Shown here: positions 1 through 6,276 of the stretch, in pieces
Numbering within the stretch: the first letter of the stretch is position 1
Layout: the number at the start of each line of letters is the position of its first letter
Notes under the pieces: generated by a model
What the model was told of the DNA's origin: nothing
The model's input: only the letters and a program-made list of their open reading frames with translations
The model's database searches: none
Made by a program: the position numbers and the translations under genes
Source: Caldifarciminota bacterium
GTDB lineage: Bacteria > Hydrothermota > Tepidihabitantia > Tepidihabitantales > Tepidihabitantaceae
Direction: 5' to 3'
Length of the DNA stretch: 8,771 nucleotides
Assembly: GCA_011049385.1 (NCBI GenBank)
Contig: DSBX01000149.1
Location: 1 to 8,771, forward strand

Positions 1-765
1 ATCTCCAACTACGCGATGACGAGCGACCCGTACCCGGTCCGGGCCGGTGACTCACTGCGGTACTGGATCTGGTTCGACACCGAGAGCAACTACGATGCGA
101 CGGTGGCCGAGGTTTCCGAGAACGGGCTGGAGTGGTTCCAGCTTCACGACCGGTACACCGGCAATTCCGGCGGCTGGGTGCGTCGGGCCTTCTCTCTCGC
201 ACCCTGGATCGGCAGTTCGGTTTTCATCCGGTTCCGCTACATGACCGACGACAACACGCTTCGGGCCGGGGTCTACGTGGACGATGTCTGGCCGGCGCCG
301 GCCTTCGCCCAGCGGCTGGTGCTGTCCGATGCCATCACCGACACGCTGTACGAGGTCAGCGACCTTGAAGTCGGGACCTACTGGTTCCGGGGCCGCGGCC
401 GTAACGCGGCCTGGGGATGGAACAACCAGGGCCCGCTCAAGGAAGTCGTCGTTACCGGGGTCGGGGTTGCCGAGAGGCCGGGCGCGGACCGGCTGAGAAC
501 CGGGCTGACCGCGGGGCGCAACCCGTCGGCGGGCCCTATTGAGCTCGGCTACACGCTGGCCCGGACGGGCAATGCCGTCCTCGCCGTGACGGACGCAAGC
601 GGACGGAAGGTGCGGACCCTCGTGTCAGGCAGAACAGGTCAGGGGCGGCATTCCGTGCGCTGGGACGGCCGGGATGACGCGGGCCGGAGACTGCCGGCCG
701 GGGTCTACTTCTGCCGTCTCGACGCGGATGAGTCGGCGGGTGTCCGGGTTGTTCTGCTGGACTGA
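1..765 (+). CDS. C-terminal part of a secreted protein, paralogue of the M14 carboxypeptidase downstream (5' partial)
   Basis: The reading frame is open from base 1 and ends at TGA 763-765, giving 254 residues with the start outside the window. The ATG at 16 is internal, because the residues before it (ISNYA) already align with ISNYL of the next gene. Visible order: the second half of a MAM/jelly-roll-like beta-sandwich (about 1-98, with SENGLEWFQLHDRYTGNS and DDNTLRAGVYVDDV), then the closing strands of a fibronectin III-like domain (TYWFRGRGRNA). A linker follows, then a FlgD-Ig-like C-terminal domain (about 170-254) with GRKVRTLVSG, WDGRDDAGRR and AGVYFCRLDA. It aligns almost without gaps to residues 495-748 of the downstream protein, so it is probably a tandem duplicate. 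By analogy the missing N-terminus may be an M14 peptidase domain, but that is not visible. The protein is presumably exported or surface-attached through the C-terminal domain. Sure about the fold class; unsure about enzymatic identity. Confidence 0.85.
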   Translation: MSNYAMTSDPYPVRAGDSLRYWIWFDTESNYDATVAEVSENGLEWFQLHDRYTGNSGGWVRRAFSLAPWIGSSVFIRFRYMTDDNTLRAGVYVDDVWPAPAFAQRLVLSDAITDTLYEVSDLEVGTYWFRGRGRNAAWGWNNQGPLKEVVVTGVGVAERPGADRLRTGLTAGRNPSAGPIELGYTLARTGNAVLAVTDASGRKVRTLVSGRTGQGRHSVRWDGRDDAGRRLPAGVYFCRLDADESAGVRVVLLD

Positions 766-784
766 TTCTACCGATTGTCGAGTG

Positions 785-810
785 CCGGGGCGGCCTGACG
801 GCCGCCCCGG
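785..810 (+). terminator. GC-rich hairpin, probable intrinsic-type terminator
   Basis: A perfect 11-bp stem (785-795 with 800-810) closes a TGAC tetraloop, 20 bases after the stop of the first gene. The stem is almost pure G/C, so it should be very stable. It is followed by only two T residues, so it lacks a proper U-tract. It fits a terminator in a GC-rich genome, or an mRNA 3'-end stabiliser. Confidence 0.6.
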
Positions 811-875
811 TTGCGCTCGGGTTCCGGCCCTGGGGCGTGTGTTCAGTCCCCACGGTTCAGAAGACCCGGACGAGT

Positions 876-893
876 CCCGCGCAGGAGCGCGGG
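876..893 (+). promoter_or_regulatory. small hairpin just upstream of the carboxypeptidase ribosome binding site
   Basis: A 7-bp perfect stem (CCCGCGC 876-882 with GCGCGGG 887-893) carries an AGGA loop. It ends 6 bases before the Shine-Dalgarno GGAGG at 900-904. It could protect the 5' leader or present a decoy AGGA, but chance is possible in such GC-rich DNA. No convincing -35/-10 pair was seen between 766 and 909. Confidence 0.3.
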
Positions 894-909
894 GAAGATG
901 GAGGAAGTG

Positions 910-3156
910 ATGAGAGGCTTGCGTTACGTGATGATGCTGGCCGCGGCGGTCCTGGTTGCGGTCGGGAGTGCGGCGGCCGGTCCGATGGTCGTGAGGGTGG
1001 TGGCGGCCGACTACCAGGAGCTGTATGACCACATTCCGTTCAAGGGCAGTTCGATAGTCATTGCCGCCGGCGTACCGAGGGAGAGCTATGACCTCGTGTT
1101 GGAGCGTGAGGACCTCGGGTTAGTGCGGTCGAGCGGGCTCGACTGGAGCATCGTGACCGATGACCTCGATACGCAGGCCGGGGACGCCTGGAACTACGGT
1201 TACTACTGCGACTACGATTCGCTGGTGCGGATAATGCGCAACTGGGCCGCGACCTACCCGGCCATCTGCCGTTTCGACTCCATCGGGCAGACCTTTCTCG
1301 GCCGCTGGATCTACGCGGTGAAGATATCGGATAACGTCCACGTCGAGGAGGACGAGCCCGAGGTGCTGATGGAGGCGACGCACCACGCCCGCGAATGGGC
1401 GGCGCCGCAGGCGGCCCGGCATTTCGGCGACAGCCTGCTCAAGAGCTACGGCAGTGACCCGGCCATCACCGACTTCGTTGATAACCACCAGCTATGGATC
1501 ATCCCGGTCGTCAACGTGGATGGCTACGACTACGACTATCCCCAACAGCGGATGTGGCGGCGAAACCGGAAGCCCTTCGGCGGTGCCATCGGCTGTGACC
1601 CGAATCGCGACTACAACGGCTCTTGTGATACGACCCGGATGCACGCCTGGGGCGCGCTGGTGCCGGGTTCGCGTTCCACCCATTACCCCGGCGACGACAC
1701 CTGGTTCGGCGCGCGGGCGGACTGGGCCGAGTGCGTTGATGCCCTGCAACAGTTCTTCCGGGAGCGCACGTTCGTGGCCGATGTCACGCTCCACTCCTAC
1801 GGCGAACTGGTAATCTGGCCGTTCGGCTCCGGGGTCGCGCCGTACGACCAGACGATCGCGTCACTGGGACAAGGCATGGCGGCGCAGATGAACCGGTTGT
1901 CGGGCGGCACCTACACGCCCCAGCAGGCCAACTACCTGTACCCGAGTTCGGGTTCCTCCAAGGACTGGATGTACGGCTGGGCGCACAATGTCGGCGGGTT
2001 TCCGTGCATGAGCTATACCATCGAACTCGGCACGACCTTCTACCAGAACACCAGCCAGCTCCCGGCCATCCAGACCGCCTGCTTCAAGGGGACCTTCCAC
2101 CTGTTCAGCCGGGCGGACTCGATCATCACTGCGCTCGAGGGTAAGGTGCCGCCGCCGGTGCCGGCCCCGCTCGACAGCTCGGCGACCGGCGATTTCACCC
2201 TGCACTGGAGCCCGGTGCGGCCCGCGTACAACCGGCCGCTCAAGTGGGAGGTCGAAGAACTGAGCGGGCTGACGGTCATCGAGGACGATTTCGAGTCCGG
2301 GACCGGGCGCTGGGAGCTGGGCGGGTTCAGCCTGAGCACCGCGCAGAAGCGCTCGGGCAGTCATTCGATGTACTCCGGTTCGGCGAACAATATCTCCAAT
2401 TACCTGATGACCCGGGACCCCTACCCGGTCGGGAGTGGCGACTCGCTGACGTTCTGGCTCTGGCACGACCTCGAACCCGACTACGACGTTTTCGTGACCG
2501 AGGTTTCCGAGAACGGGCTGGAGTGGTTCCAGCTTCACGACCGCTACACCGGCAACTCCTCCGGCTGGCAGCGCAAAGCCTTCTCGCTGGCGCGGTGGTT
2601 GGGCCGGTCGGTCTACATCCGGTTTCGGGTGATGACGGACGACAACACCCTGCGCCACGGGGCTTACCTTGACGACGTCCACCCGGTGCCGACTTTCGCC
2701 ACCCGTGCGGTCCTGTCCGATAACATCACCGATACGCTCTTCCAGGTCACGGGCCGGAGCCCGGCCCGGTACTGGTACCGGGTGCGGGGCTACAACGCGA
2801 CCCGGCAGTGGAACAAGCAGGGCCCGCTCGAGGACATCGTTGTCACCGGCACCGGTATCGCCGGTCCGGTCGAGACGCCGATGGTGACCGGTCTGTCGGT
2901 CGCCGGGCCGAATCCTGCCGGCGGCGGTGCGATGATTCGTTACAGCCTGGCCCGAACCGGGCCGGTCCAGCTGAGGGTGTACGATGCGGCGGGCCGTAGC
3001 GTTCGAACGCTGGCCTCCGGCACCCGGCCCGCCGGTTTGCACGACCTGCGCTGGGACGGTCGGGATGATAACGGTCGGCGCGTGTCCGCTGGCGTGTTCT
3101 ACCTGCGGCTGGATGCGGACAGCCGTCACACCACCCGGCTGACCATCGCGCGCTGA
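910..3156 (+). CDS. Secreted M14 zinc carboxypeptidase with nested beta-sandwich and FlgD-like C-terminal domain
   Basis: Predicted to remove C-terminal residues from peptides outside the cytoplasm. The ATG at 910 was chosen because GGAGG (900-904) lies 5 bases upstream and the product begins with a signal peptide (MRGLRYVMMLAAAVLVAVGSAAAG); in-frame codons back to 811 do not look coding. Length is 748 aa. Residues about 25-90 resemble an M14 propeptide. The catalytic domain (about 95-415) carries every carboxypeptidase A-type residue I looked for: zinc ligands H159 and E162 (HARE) and H295 (LHSYGEL), substrate arginine around R217/R218 (MWRRNR), N232-R233 (DPNRDYN), Y355 (DWMYGW) and general base E372 (TIELG). 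Next come a fibronectin III-like segment from about 413, an inserted MAM/jelly-roll-like sandwich (459-590), the remaining FnIII strands (607-647), and a FlgD-Ig-like C-terminal domain (661-748) of the type used as a sorting tail. The gene follows a truncated paralogue and is very likely a duplicate of it. Carboxypeptidase T-like specificity is possible but not provable here. Confidence 0.93.
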   Translation: MRGLRYVMMLAAAVLVAVGSAAAGPMVVRVVAADYQELYDHIPFKGSSIVIAAGVPRESYDLVLEREDLGLVRSSGLDWSIVTDDLDTQAGDAWNYGYYCDYDSLVRIMRNWAATYPAICRFDSIGQTFLGRWIYAVKISDNVHVEEDEPEVLMEATHHAREWAAPQAARHFGDSLLKSYGSDPAITDFVDNHQLWIIPVVNVDGYDYDYPQQRMWRRNRKPFGGAIGCDPNRDYNGSCDTTRMHAWGALVPGSRSTHYPGDDTWFGARADWAECVDALQQFFRERTFVADVTLHSYGELVIWPFGSGVAPYDQTIASLGQGMAAQMNRLSGGTYTPQQANYLYPSSGSSKDWMYGWAHNVGGFPCMSYTIELGTTFYQNTSQLPAIQTACFKGTFHLFSRADSIITALEGKVPPPVPAPLDSSATGDFTLHWSPVRPAYNRPLKWEVEELSGLTVIEDDFESGTGRWELGGFSLSTAQKRSGSHSMYSGSANNISNYLMTRDPYPVGSGDSLTFWLWHDLEPDYDVFVTEVSENGLEWFQLHDRYTGNSSGWQRKAFSLARWLGRSVYIRFRVMTDDNTLRHGAYLDDVHPVPTFATRAVLSDNITDTLFQVTGRSPARYWYRVRGYNATRQWNKQGPLEDIVVTGTGIAGPVETPMVTGLSVAGPNPAGGGAMIRYSLARTGPVQLRVYDAAGRSVRTLASGTRPAGLHDLRWDGRDDNGRRVSAGVFYLRLDADSRHTTRLTIAR

Positions 3157-3198
3157 GCGCGAAGAACCTGTCTTCTGCGGGCGAACCCGTCCGGCCGC

Positions 3199-3226
3199 TT
3201 GACCTGCCGGTGGAGCGGACTATAGT
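3199..3226 (+). promoter_or_regulatory. sigma70-type promoter for the beta-propeller gene
   Basis: TTGACC (3199-3204, 5 of 6 consensus) and TATAGT (3221-3226, 5 of 6) are separated by 16 bases. The sequence is unusually A/T-containing for this window. Transcription would begin near 3233, leaving a leader of about 22 nt that contains the Shine-Dalgarno AGGAGGA before the ATG at 3255. It implies that the propeller gene is transcribed independently of the carboxypeptidase. Confidence 0.65.
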
Positions 3227-3254
3227 CAGTGGTAGGCTAGAAAAGGAGGACAGT

Positions 3255-3980
3255 ATGGTACGTTACCGTGTTGCGCTGGCGGTGTTGTTCCTGGCGATCG
3301 TGCCTTCGGCGGTCCTGGCCCAGCTCGATACGCTCTGGCTCCGGCAGTACGATTCCGGGCTCAGGGACGAGGATTGGGTTTCGGATATGGTGGTGGACCG
3401 GGACGGCAGTGTCCTCGTCTGCGGGACCGGGTATGCCGGCGGTGCCGGGACTTCCATCATCGTCCAGAAGTACCGTCCGGAAGGCACCCTGCTATGGACG
3501 AGAGTACACTCGGGCGCCCAGAACCAGGATGACTCCGCATCGGCGCTGGTCGTTGACGCGGATGCGAACGTCTACGTCTGCGGCACGACCCGGCACGTGC
3601 CCGGCCAGGGATTCGAGATGTTCGTCGCCAAGTACTCCCCGAATGGCGATTCGCTCTGGGCGCGGACCTTCTCCCGGGGCAGTGGCGAGGACGTGGCTCT
3701 GGCGATGTGTCTGACCAGCACGGGCCGGGTCGCGGTCACCGGCTACTCGGCCGAGCCGACCAGCCAGTTTGACATCGCTTTCCGCACCCTGATGCTGAAC
3801 CCGGCCAACGGGGACACCTTCTGGACTCGAACCTACCTGCGGGACGATGAAGACGTGGCGGGGGCGATTTGTGCCGACGACGCGGGAGCGGTCTACGTCA
3901 CCGGCTACAGCTACTCGGACCGAACCGACTACGCATCCAGACCATCAAGTACGACGCGAACGGAACCCGGCAATGGTTGA
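3255..3980 (+). CDS. N-terminal part of a frameshifted secreted beta-propeller protein
   Basis: ATG 3255 has GGAGG at 3245-3249, 5 bases upstream, and opens a clear signal peptide (MVRYRVALAVLFLAIVPSAVLAQ, likely cleaved after ALA/before Q). The mature part is made of blade-like repeats of about 52 residues of the SBBP/beta-propeller type. Each has an L/F-W-x-R start, an acidic D/E-D pair, then V-x-V-x-G-T/Y and an I-x-K-Y-like end. Blades 1-3 and half of blade 4 are in this frame. After codon TAC 3930 the frame is wrong: the last ~16 residues (ASRPSSTTRTEPGNG) are out of register and end at TGA 3978-3980. The missing continuation is in the frame starting at 3935. With one base restored the gene would run 3255-5224 and encode 656 aa. 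It is secreted, probably a binding or structural protein rather than an enzyme; no ligand can be named. The break may be a real mutation or a sequence error. Confidence 0.85.
   Translation: MVRYRVALAVLFLAIVPSAVLAQLDTLWLRQYDSGLRDEDWVSDMVVDRDGSVLVCGTGYAGGAGTSIIVQKYRPEGTLLWTRVHSGAQNQDDSASALVVDADANVYVCGTTRHVPGQGFEMFVAKYSPNGDSLWARTFSRGSGEDVALAMCLTSTGRVAVTGYSAEPTSQFDIAFRTLMLNPANGDTFWTRTYLRDDEDVAGAICADDAGAVYVTGYSYSDRTDYASRPSSTTRTEPGNG
3930..3938 (+). other. frameshift point: one base missing inside the propeller gene
   Basis: Up to TAC 3930-3932 the frame encodes DRTDY. From ATC 3935 the next frame encodes IQTIKYDANGTRQW, which is exactly the expected end of a propeller blade. Two bases (GC, 3933-3934) are left over, so one base is missing from an alanine-type codon. 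There is no homopolymer and no slippery heptamer, which argues against programmed frameshifting. Confidence 0.85.
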
Positions 3981-5224
3981 AGAGACACAGTCGCGAGGAG
4001 GACGATTACGGGGTTGCCATCGCCTGGAACCCGGTCAACAACAGCGTGTCGGTCGGCGGTATCGTCTACACCGACCACCAAGACTACAACTACTTCACCA
4101 TCGCCTACGGCGCAACCGCGGGCGAGTCACTCTGGTCGCGCGAGTACAACCGCTATCCGGCCGATGACGAGGACCTGCTGGCCGCGCTGGTCGTGGACGG
4201 CAACGGCAACACCATCGTCACCGGGATGATGAGCTGGGACTTCACCACCTTCCTTGACTGTGCAACGGTGGCCTACGGTCCGACCGGTCTGCCGCTCTGG
4301 GTGCACCGTTACGATGCCGAAGGCGAGGATGACGTTCCCCTGGGGCTGGCGGTGGATTCGCTGGGACAGGTATTCGTCGCCGGCTACTCGGAGCGATTAC
4401 TCACCGACCAGGATGCACTGCTCTACAAGCTCGGCACCGGCGGCAACCTGCAGTGGGCCTGGCATTTCGATAAGGACACGGATGAAGACCAACTGGTCCG
4501 CGTCCGGCCCCGGCCGGACGGCACCATCATCGCCGCGGGTATGGTCGAAGACGATGAGACGTTGACCGACTTCCTGGTCTGCCGCCTGCGGGAACTGCTG
4601 GTGGATTTCGCCGCGCTGGAGTTGCTGGCGTCCGACTCCATCTACCTCGGTGACTCGGTCGTGCCGAAGGTCGTGGTGCGCAACGAGGCGATTCTGCCGG
4701 GTGAGGGCTGGGTGCGCTTCCGGGGAACCTGGACCGAGCACGATGACAGCGTGCAGGTCAACCTCGGTCCGTTGGAGACGGATACGGTTTCTTTCGCGGC
4801 CTGGTACCCGGATTCGGTGGGCAGTTACCGGCTGGCCGGCTGGGTGAGGGTGCCGGGTGACGAGCGGCCGGGCAACGACTCGGCTTTCGCGACACTCCGG
4901 GTCTACGGCGACACGACCGGTATCTCCGCGCCGCCGCCCGGAACGCTGGCGGACGGCTTCCGACTCCTGCCCAACCCGGCGCGGGGACTGGTCGAGGTCC
5001 GGGCCACACTGCCGGGCGCGGGTTCGGGCCGGGGGGGCGGTGCCATAACGGTCCGGCTTTACGACGTGACCGGCAGTGTCGTCGAGACCGGGATACTGGT
5101 TCGCTCCGCTTCGGGTGATGTCCGCACTAGGCTGGACTTGACCCGCCTGCCGGCCGGTGTCTACTTCTGCCGGCTCGAGCACGACGGGCAGGAGGCAATC
5201 AGGAAGCTGGTCATCCAGCGCTAG
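3935..5224 (+). CDS. C-terminal part of the frameshifted propeller protein: blades 4-8, CARDB-like domain, sorting tail
   Basis: This is the continuation of the preceding ORF in another frame. The frame is open back to an ATG at 3869, but the residues between 3869 and 3934 are not propeller-like, so there is no credible independent start and no ribosome site. In joined numbering it holds the end of blade 4 and blades 5-8, each with a W near its start and an acidic pair (EEDD, DDED, GEDD, TDED). A CARDB-like adhesion/Ig domain follows (about 450-556, with VVPKVVVRNEA and GNDSAFATLRV). After a proline-rich linker comes a T9SS type A-like C-terminal domain (about 565-656, with LLPNPARG, VRLYDVTGSV, AGVYFCRLEHDG and RKLVIQR). 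The tail resembles those of the two upstream proteins in kind but is a different subtype. The stop at 5222-5224 leaves 16 bases before the convergent recombinase gene. If the frameshift is real, this half is not translated and the gene is a pseudogene. Confidence 0.82.
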   Translation: MQTIKYDANGTRQWLKRHSREEDDYGVAIAWNPVNNSVSVGGIVYTDHQDYNYFTIAYGATAGESLWSREYNRYPADDEDLLAALVVDGNGNTIVTGMMSWDFTTFLDCATVAYGPTGLPLWVHRYDAEGEDDVPLGLAVDSLGQVFVAGYSERLLTDQDALLYKLGTGGNLQWAWHFDKDTDEDQLVRVRPRPDGTIIAAGMVEDDETLTDFLVCRLRELLVDFAALELLASDSIYLGDSVVPKVVVRNEAILPGEGWVRFRGTWTEHDDSVQVNLGPLETDTVSFAAWYPDSVGSYRLAGWVRVPGDERPGNDSAFATLRVYGDTTGISAPPPGTLADGFRLLPNPARGLVEVRATLPGAGSGRGGGAITVRLYDVTGSVVETGILVRSASGDVRTRLDLTRLPAGVYFCRLEHDGQEAIRKLVIQR

Positions 5225-5240
5225 TCGTCCGAGAGGGGCG

Positions 5241-6182
5241 TCAGTTCTCCGACCCGGAGCGGGGATGGGCGCGGTCATAGGTCCGGCGCAGGCGTTCGAG
5301 CGAGACGTGGGTGTAGACCTGGGTCGTGCTGAGCGTGCTGTGGCCGAGTAGTTCCTGGACCGCCTTCAGGTCCGCACCCCGTTCGAGCAGGTGGGTGGCG
5401 AAGGCGTGGCGCAGGGCGTGAGGATTGGTTGCCGAGGCACCGGCGACCCGGCTGAGCAGGCGGCGGACGATGTTCTGTACGGACCGGGTCGTGAGCCGGC
5501 CGCCCCGGGAGTTGAGAAAGAGCGGGCCTGCGTCTCTCTGCTCGCGCCGCGCCAGGTACTCCCGGATGGCCTCGGCCTCGTGCCGGCCCAGCGGCAGGAT
5601 GCGTTCCTTGCCGCCCTTGCCCAGCACCTTGAGGGTATCATTGGCGAAGTCAACGTCGCCGACGTCGAGGCCGACGAGTTCGGCGGCGCGCAGGCCGGAG
5701 CCGTAGAGCGTTTCCAGCATCGCCCGGTCCCGGGCGGTGCGCTCATCGGTGACCGCCAGGTCGAGCGACTGCGCGACCTGGAACTGGCTGAGGAAGCCGG
5801 GCAGCCGGCGGCCGACCCTGGGCGCGCGGAGAGCGACGGCCGGGTTGCCGGCGATGCGGTCGTCCGCGGCGAGGAAGCGGAAGAAACCGCGCACCGCGGA
5901 GAGCTTGCGCCCGACCGTCCGGCGTTCGTAGCCTCCGCGCAGGACCGCGCCCAGCCAGTCGCGGACGTGTTCCCGGGCAACCGATTCCAGGGGCGGGCTG
6001 TCGTGGCAGGTCGCGAGGTGGTCGAGGAACTGCTCGATGTCCACCCGGTACGCCCGGACCGTGGCCGGTGAACAGCGGCGTTCGTCCGCGAGGTGGGCCA
6101 GGTAGTCATTGAGCGTGCAACGGTAGCCGGCCGCGACCCGGCCCGGCGGGCGGTCCTCGGGCGGGCGCGAAGCATCAGGCAC
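5241..6182 (-). CDS. xerC: Tyrosine recombinase, XerC-like
   Basis: A site-specific recombinase of the XerC/XerD class; the family resolves chromosome dimers at dif by strand exchange through a tyrosine. All catalytic residues are visible, numbered from a GTG at 6182 (313 aa): R165 (GSGLRAAEL), K189 (LGKGGKER), H255 and R258 (NPHALRHAFATH), H281 (LLGHSTLSTTQ), nucleophile Y290 (VYTHVS). The N-terminal SAM-like core-binding domain spans about 20-110 (LNDYLAHLADERRCSPATVRAYR). The ending YDRAHPR and the VQELLGH motif are closer to XerC than to XerD. The start is uncertain. The frame is open to ATG 6332, but that would overlap the divergent gene by 56 bases and the extra residues look non-coding. 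GTG 6197 is a close alternative. None has a good Shine-Dalgarno. The usual Xer length near 300 favours 6182 or 6197. It is convergent with the propeller gene and divergent from the repeat protein. No integrase-type neighbours or attachment sites are seen, which supports a housekeeping Xer over a phage integrase. Confidence 0.92.
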   Translation of the reverse strand: MPDASRPPEDRPPGRVAAGYRCTLNDYLAHLADERRCSPATVRAYRVDIEQFLDHLATCHDSPPLESVAREHVRDWLGAVLRGGYERRTVGRKLSAVRGFFRFLAADDRIAGNPAVALRAPRVGRRLPGFLSQFQVAQSLDLAVTDERTARDRAMLETLYGSGLRAAELVGLDVGDVDFANDTLKVLGKGGKERILPLGRHEAEAIREYLARREQRDAGPLFLNSRGGRLTTRSVQNIVRRLLSRVAGASATNPHALRHAFATHLLERGADLKAVQELLGHSTLSTTQVYTHVSLERLRRTYDRAHPRSGSEN

Positions 6183-6232
6183 GAACGAGCTTAGCACGGA
6201 CCGGCGGTCAGCGCAAGAGGCTCGGCGCCGGT

Positions 6233-6261
6233 TTGACAGCTTCCCTGTTTGCGGATAGTTT
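6233..6261 (+). promoter_or_regulatory. candidate sigma70-type promoter for the repeat protein-purD operon
   Basis: A perfect TTGACA (6233-6238) is followed after 17 bases by TAGTTT (6256-6261), a poor -10 with 3 of 6 matches, in the only A/T-rich patch of the 94-base divergent gap. The leader would be only about 9 nt, with GGAGGT (6267-6272) at its very start. The -35 is convincing, the -10 less so. Confidence 0.45.
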
Positions 6262-6276
6262 ATCGCGGAGGTCAGG

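Noticed and set aside
1861..3129. Long minus-strand ORF (422 codons) opposite the carboxypeptidase gene
   Set aside because: The plus-strand frame has a signal peptide, ribosome site and recognisable domains. The minus ORF is a low-complexity G/C-driven shadow with no family features.
3146..3175. Terminator after the carboxypeptidase gene
   Set aside because: Two short stems exist (TCGCGC/GCGCGA overlapping the stop, and GAAGA/TCTTC after it), but both are only 5-6 bp with no T-tract, so neither is convincing.
3927..3950. Programmed ribosomal frameshift in the propeller gene
   Set aside because: A -1 shift would join the frames, but there is no slippery heptamer, no internal Shine-Dalgarno at the right distance, and no homopolymer. 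A simple base loss explains it better.
1..5224. Claim that a type IX secretion system is active here
   Set aside because: The C-terminal domains resemble FlgD-Ig/T9SS type A tails, but no secretion machinery gene lies in the window, and such tails also occur in lineages where the export route is unproven.
5225..5260. Bidirectional terminator between the convergent propeller and recombinase genes
   Set aside because: Only a 5-bp stem (CTCCG/CGGAG, 5247-5259) is present, inside the recombinase coding end, without a U-tract.
4397..5278. Minus-strand ORF (293 codons) opposite the end of the propeller gene
   Set aside because: It overlaps a clear CARDB-like and sorting-tail coding region and the end of the recombinase gene, and has no recognisable motif.
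6183..6276. dif or phage attachment site beside the recombinase
   Set aside because: I looked for an A/T-rich 28-bp palindromic dif-like core and for flanking direct repeats or a tRNA end, and saw none.
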